From IMG/VR virus record IMGVR_UViG_3300018914_000003, positions 1 through 54,386 of that record: a stretch of 54,386 nucleotides of DNA; one strand, written 5' to 3'. Of this stretch, positions 51,133 to 54,386 are shown piece by piece. The position numbers and the translations under genes are program-made. The number at the start of each line of letters is the position of its first letter. Position 1 is the first letter of the stretch. A model generated the notes under the pieces. The model saw only the letters and a list, made by a program, of their open reading frames with translations, was not told where the DNA came from and ran no database searches. This stretch comes from a virus.

Positions 51133-51285
51133 CTATGTTGCTTCTTCTGAAATATTTATAATCTTCATTTCTTCACCCCAATTACAGATAAATCTACCCT
51201 TTGCAAAATCTTCATTAATTGCTTCGATTTTAATTTTTCTGATGGAGCCATCTGTATGTAAAAATTCAATAATGTAATTTTTCAT
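51133..51285 (-). CDS. Small protein, 50 aa
   Basis: MKNYIIEFLHTDGSIRKIKI, then EAINEDFAKGRFICNWGEEM: a beta hairpin, helix, strand pattern. No family recognised. Confidence 0.5.
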   Translation of the reverse strand: MKNYIIEFLHTDGSIRKIKIEAINEDFAKGRFICNWGEEMKIINISEEAT

Positions 51286-51296
51286 GATCTTTATTA

Positions 51297-51620
51297 TTAT
51301 GCGTTTAGTTTAATAATTAAATTTTCAGAGATTAATTTTTCAAGCTGTCTTCTTTCAAGCGAGTTCAGCTCGATGTCTTCGCATTCCCGGCTATCGTAAG
51401 CCGAAAGAAAATGCACTTTCACTTTAGTTACTTCGGTTCGGTTCCATGCCGGGTCAAAGGCTAAATCAATTTCAAGAGATACATCAATGCTGATCTCATC
51501 GTCTTCGCAAAGTGTCAACCTTGTTTCAAAGTATGATCTCTCGTCCGTGTAGATCATCGCTTCCAATTTTTGAGCTTTTATTTGCTCAATTGGATTTAAA
51601 AGTGTTACATTTGTTGCCAT
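51297..51620 (-). CDS. Unknown protein, 107 aa (prophage B only)
   Basis: Acidic beta-rich protein: YFETRLTLCEDDEISIDVSL, then KVKVHFLSAYDSRECEDIEL, ending in a helix. Takes the slot of the A gene 4759-5055. No family recognised. Confidence 0.5.
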   Translation of the reverse strand: MATNVTLLNPIEQIKAQKLEAMIYTDERSYFETRLTLCEDDEISIDVSLEIDLAFDPAWNRTEVTKVKVHFLSAYDSRECEDIELNSLERRQLEKLISENLIIKLNA

Positions 51621-51675
51621 TATTGGGTTTACTTTAATCGGTTAAACTTTTGCCATCTGTTGCTGCAGGTGGCTT

Positions 51676-51948
51676 TTATTTTTTGCTAATGAAATAAAGC
51701 TCGATTGCCTTTTTAGAATCTATTTTCATCTGCTTTCCAGAGTTCATTATTGCAGCGTCAATAATTCCTGAATTTTTAATTTCCTGCGCTTTTGTCAATC
51801 CGCAATTAAAAAGTTTTGCAATTCCTCTCATTCCGTAAACCCATTCTATTTCCTGCTTATCTTCTTTACTTATGGCGACCCGGATCGTTTCAATAAATTC
51901 CCGGCCTGTCATTTGAAAGATGTGTTTGTCTAATATTTCGGAGTTCAT
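51676..51948 (-). CDS. DUF3853-family helix-turn-helix protein (prophage B)
   Basis: 90 aa; two residues differ from 5115-5387. HTH region YGMRGIAKLFNCGLTKAQEI. It lies between non-homologous neighbours in A and B, so it is an island of identity. Confidence 0.75.
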   Translation of the reverse strand: MNSEILDKHIFQMTGREFIETIRVAISKEDKQEIEWVYGMRGIAKLFNCGLTKAQEIKNSGIIDAAIMNSGKQMKIDSKKAIELYFISKK

Positions 51949-51993
51949 GATGTTATCTTTTTTCAGTTGGAAACTTTTTTTGATAATTTTCCA

Positions 51994-52278
51994 TTATTTA
52001 GATATTAAAGTGTAAGTTTTAGGATTAGAATTAACAACATCAGCCAATAAATTATACAAATTAGATATCTGGGCAGGTTCAAGCAAAAACACATTAGGAT
52101 AAGATCCATTTGTACTATCTACTTTGTCGATAAATAGCATAATATCTGCCTGATCAGTGACTTGAAAACTTAAAGCGTTCTCGCCAAGAGAATTAAAAAT
52201 TATTTTGCCATTTGTTTTTTCTTCAAACTCCTCAATCTCTTTCGGTGTCATATCACCGAATAGTTTTTCGTTTTTCAT
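51994..52278 (-). CDS. Unknown protein, 94 aa (prophage B)
   Basis: LFGDMTPKEIEEFEEKTNGK, then IMLFIDKVDSTNGSYPNVFL and a C-terminal helix (ISNLYNLLADVVNSN). No family recognised; replaces 5384-5620 of prophage A. Confidence 0.5.
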   Translation of the reverse strand: MKNEKLFGDMTPKEIEEFEEKTNGKIIFNSLGENALSFQVTDQADIMLFIDKVDSTNGSYPNVFLLEPAQISNLYNLLADVVNSNPKTYTLISK

Positions 52279-52283
52279 TTTTA

Positions 52284-52898
52284 TTAATTTAAATTTGTAT
52301 TATTGAAAACGTTTTCTAAAATGTAAAGTGGATATGTTTTAACTCTTCCAAATCTTGGATCTGGAATTTCATCCATCAGAATATTATTATCTTTACATAT
52401 TTTAGAAGCAATCCTACCCATTTTAGAGGCTACCGGAAGAGGGCAGGCTATATTATTTAAAGTCGCATAACCAACTATCGTAAAGTAATCAGGTGTTGTT
52501 TTTGATTGATTTTCAATCTTATTAATTTTTGATTCTAAACTACCAATCCTTTTATCTTGCTCAATTAAAATTTGCGTTGACTGCGCAAGAATTTCTAATT
52601 GTGAAAGTGGTTTTATTTGTTTTTCAGCTTCTAAAGTTTCCCATCTTAAAACCAGTTTAGCTCTCGATTCATCATTGAATTTTGATCCAACAAATAAGCA
52701 TTCTGTTTTATCTAAAATATATTCGGGTCTACTTTTGCCTTGTTCGTCAGTATAACTAGCCAACGTAAAATTTCGTCCGCTAACTTTCTGCCATGTAGCG
52801 TCCATTTTTCTGATCGCATTTAAAATGTCAGAATGTCGTTTTCCTGTAATTTCAGCAATTTGCCTACTTGACATGGTTTGATTTCTCTGTACTTCCAT
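52284..52898 (-). CDS. Rha-family phage regulatory protein (prophage B)
   Basis: 204 aa from ATG 52898 (MEVQRNQTMSSRQIAEITGK); a longer frame overlaps the upstream gene. Rha signature: SSRQIAEITGKRHSDILNAI, FTLASYTDEQGKSRPEYILD and FVGSKFNDESRAKLVLRWET. A C-terminal half with DPRFGRVKTYPLYILE differs from plain Rha and may be a second DNA-binding part. Rha proteins antagonise lysogeny. Confidence 0.8.
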   Translation of the reverse strand: MEVQRNQTMSSRQIAEITGKRHSDILNAIRKMDATWQKVSGRNFTLASYTDEQGKSRPEYILDKTECLFVGSKFNDESRAKLVLRWETLEAEKQIKPLSQLEILAQSTQILIEQDKRIGSLESKINKIENQSKTTPDYFTIVGYATLNNIACPLPVASKMGRIASKICKDNNILMDEIPDPRFGRVKTYPLYILENVFNNTNLN

Positions 52899-52902
52899 AA
52901 TA

Positions 52903-53130
52903 TTAATTTGTGAATTTTTCCAGGTGTTTTTTTGCTTTTCCCTTTTCAAACATTTCTTTCTTTTTCAATCCCAATTCCTTTTCCAGAATCTCAACTCTGT
53001 CATCGCGGGTAAATTCAATCGGATTTTTCATCCATCTGATAAATGTTACTACCGATATACCTAATGCATAAGCGATTGGGTATTTTTTATCCCCCTTAAC
53101 TTTTTCTTTGAAAGCTTGTGTTATTTCCAT
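52903..53130 (-). CDS. Cro-like first early gene, 75 aa (prophage B)
   Basis: HTH: KYPIAYALGISVVTFIRWMK, then DDRVEILEKELGLKKKEMFE. First gene from the leftward promoter at 53169-53200. Unrelated to its A counterpart. Confidence 0.6.
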   Translation of the reverse strand: MEITQAFKEKVKGDKKYPIAYALGISVVTFIRWMKNPIEFTRDDRVEILEKELGLKKKEMFEKGKAKKHLEKFTN

Positions 53131-53168
53131 TTTTATTAATTATTTTTGGATATTCAATTTTGATATAA

Positions 53169-53199
53169 CAAATATACAGTTATTACTGTATTTAAACAA
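53169..53199 (-). promoter_or_regulatory. Leftward early promoter of prophage B
   Basis: Minus strand TTG (53199-53197), 20 bases, then TATATTTG (53176-53169). Same form as in prophage A. Confidence 0.65.
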
Positions 53200-53222
53200 A
53201 TTTATTTACAGTTTTTTACAGT
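53175..53222. promoter_or_regulatory. TACAGT operators of prophage B
   Basis: Four copies of one half-site: TACAGT-TATT-ACTGTA (perfect dyad, 53175-53190) and TACAGT-TTTT-TACAGT (direct pair, 53207-53222). The dyad lies between the early promoter's two boxes, so repressor binding there would block RNA polymerase. Confidence 0.65.
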
Positions 53223-53263
53223 AAAAATTATAACTAATTGATTATCAATAATAAAATTTAATA

Positions 53264-53803
53264 ATGGATACAGAAAATAATTCTCCTTATTATCGTCTTG
53301 AAAAAATAATGGAATATTATGGTTTAAACCCAAATGCGTTTGCTAATAAAATCGGATTAAAAAGAACACAAAACCTGTACGACATTCGTGATGGAAAGAT
53401 TAAAAAGATAACTTTCGATCTTGCAAACAAAATAAATACAGTATTTACTGCAATAAATAAAGATTGGCTTTTAACTGGTGAAGGCGAAATGCTTGTAAAT
53501 GACCATGCTGTTATCAAAGAAAAAGACAATGATTTTAAAAATCTACCAATTGAAGAAAAATTAAATATAATATACCATCAAAATATTGAAATAAACAACC
53601 AAAATATTGAATTAAAGAATCAGAATATTGAAATAAAAGCAGCTATTGCAACAAATAAAGAAACTGCTGAAAATAATAAAGAGAGAATTGATGATGTTAT
53701 GTTTATTTTGGACTCTCATACAAAAATGATTGTCAATTTGTGGGAAAAAGGAATTAAAAAGCCAGAAGATAAAAAAGTTAAAGAGATCCGAGCTAAAAAT
53801 TAA
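53264..53803 (+). CDS. XRE-family repressor without protease domain (prophage B)
   Basis: 179 aa. HTH: FANKIGLKRTQNLYDIRDG, then FDLANKINTVFTAINKDWLL and the family tail LLTGEGEM. LPIEEKLNIIYHQN links to a repetitive coiled coil (NIEINNQNIELKNQNIEI). No S24 peptidase. It faces the early operon and would bind the TACAGT sites. Confidence 0.8.
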   Translation: MDTENNSPYYRLEKIMEYYGLNPNAFANKIGLKRTQNLYDIRDGKIKKITFDLANKINTVFTAINKDWLLTGEGEMLVNDHAVIKEKDNDFKNLPIEEKLNIIYHQNIEINNQNIELKNQNIEIKAAIATNKETAENNKERIDDVMFILDSHTKMIVNLWEKGIKKPEDKKVKEIRAKN

Positions 53804-54036
53804 TTGGAATAAAATTGAATTATAAGTATACACTTCCGGAACAGATTAATATTACATGAAGCCATGTCTATTTTTAATAATTTTATTTGTGAATCATTTA
53901 ACATTACACCGTAAGCAATTTTAGATAAAAGAAACTCTTGATTAATCATATACTCATCAACATCAATAGAATGATCTGTTAAATAATTTTCATTATAAGT
54001 CATTAATGTTTTTATAATTTTCTTGTTATCGCTCAT
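53800..54036 (-). CDS. Unknown protein, 78 aa, convergent with the repressor
   Basis: KIIKTLMTYNENYLTDHSID, then QEFLLSKIAYGVMLNDSQIK: helical and plausible for ~60 residues, with a more random end. Overlaps the repressor stop by 4 nt. No counterpart in A. Confidence 0.4.
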   Translation of the reverse strand: MSDNKKIIKTLMTYNENYLTDHSIDVDEYMINQEFLLSKIAYGVMLNDSQIKLLKIDMASCNINLFRKCILIIQFYSN

Positions 54037-54145
54037 GGTAATTAATGTAATGCTTTCAAATATATAAAATGTCTAATTAATTTTTAAACATCAATAGCAA
54101 TTTATTTTTATTATAAATAAAATAATAATTAATATATATTCCTAA

Positions 54146-54386
54146 ATCTATAAGACAAAAGTATAATCACATTGCGACAAAACTTGACGTATTAAAAAAA
54201 AGAATAAGAATAATTTACACGTATTTACATTTACGGAAAATATTAAATGGCAGATTTGCCGAACTAAATAAATTTATTATGAAAAAAATTACAATCTTTT
54301 TATTAAGTGCTATTTTATTAAGTACTTCTTGCAGTAATAATGATTCAGAAGAGATTAAAACAGATATTACTGATAATCGCCCACCA
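54146..54386 (+). repeat. Direct repeat, right copy
   Basis: Matches 7856-8095. The non-coding leader shows about a dozen differences including a one-base insertion, while the coding part is identical. The repeat continues past the window end, so its full length is unknown. The stretch before it (54037-54145) is AT-rich with nothing seen. Confidence 0.9.
54279..54386 (+). CDS. Phage-borne lipoprotein, 5' part (prophage B)
   Basis: 36 codons to the window edge: signal peptide MKKITIFLLSAILLSTSC with lipobox, then a short Asn/Asp linker. Same place relative to the repressor as 7988 in prophage A. The intact gene presumably continues beyond the edge. Confidence 0.7.
   Translation, partial: MKKITIFLLSAILLSTSCSNNDSEEIKTDITDNRPP

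Overview
The window looks like chromosome of an AT-rich member of the Bacteroidota, probably class Flavobacteriia (Chryseobacterium/Elizabethkingia/Flavobacterium-like). The grounds are low GC content by eye, promoters of the TTG-N19/20-TAnnTTTG type, few purine-rich Shine-Dalgarno sites, and phage genes of types common in that phylum (DUF3853, KilA-N, Rha, integrases with an arm-binding domain). Genus-level placement is an inference. No rRNA, tRNA, IS element or CRISPR array was seen.

Almost the whole window is two related temperate phages lying head to tail. Prophage A enters from the left edge. Its early operon (1-6692, minus strand) faces its repressor (6971-7510, plus). Then come a lipoprotein fragment, three small envelope-type cargo genes (8172-9483) and an intact tyrosine integrase (9496-10773) beside short direct repeats that probably mark its attachment end. 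From 10774 to 11767 there is a junction zone with a broken second integrase, three terminators and a clear promoter. A two-gene Panacea-type toxin-antitoxin candidate (11768-12708) opens prophage B.

Prophage B runs leftward on the minus strand from its repressor (53264-53803). Its early genes are: regulation (52284-53130), recombination (exonuclease, its partners and a NinB-like protein, 47810-50792), two HNH proteins, a DNA methyltransferase, a replication initiator with a repeat array that could be the origin (43848-44747), a chain of about 17 very small accessory genes (38043-42761), and an SSB-like gene. A 500-base gene-free gap with a 17-base inverted repeat separates these from the late operon (37545 down to 12778). 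The late operon encodes a lambda-type head (terminase, gpW, portal, S49 protease/scaffold, decoration protein, capsid), an internal lysis cassette (holin, two spanin-like genes, M15 endolysin), and a Mu-type contractile tail (sheath, tube, frameshifted chaperone, tape measure, baseplate, fibres, gpZ-, gpN-, gpP- and gp45-like proteins). B's integrase should lie just past the right edge, because the lipoprotein gene that follows A's repressor is repeated at 54279.

A and B share near-identical early blocks (1-2100 with 46396-48496; 5115-5387 with 51676-51948) but carry unrelated repressors, operators, Cro-like proteins and antirepressors (KilA-N in A, Rha in B). Different immunity explains how both can live in one cell; the shared blocks point to recombination between them or their recent ancestors.
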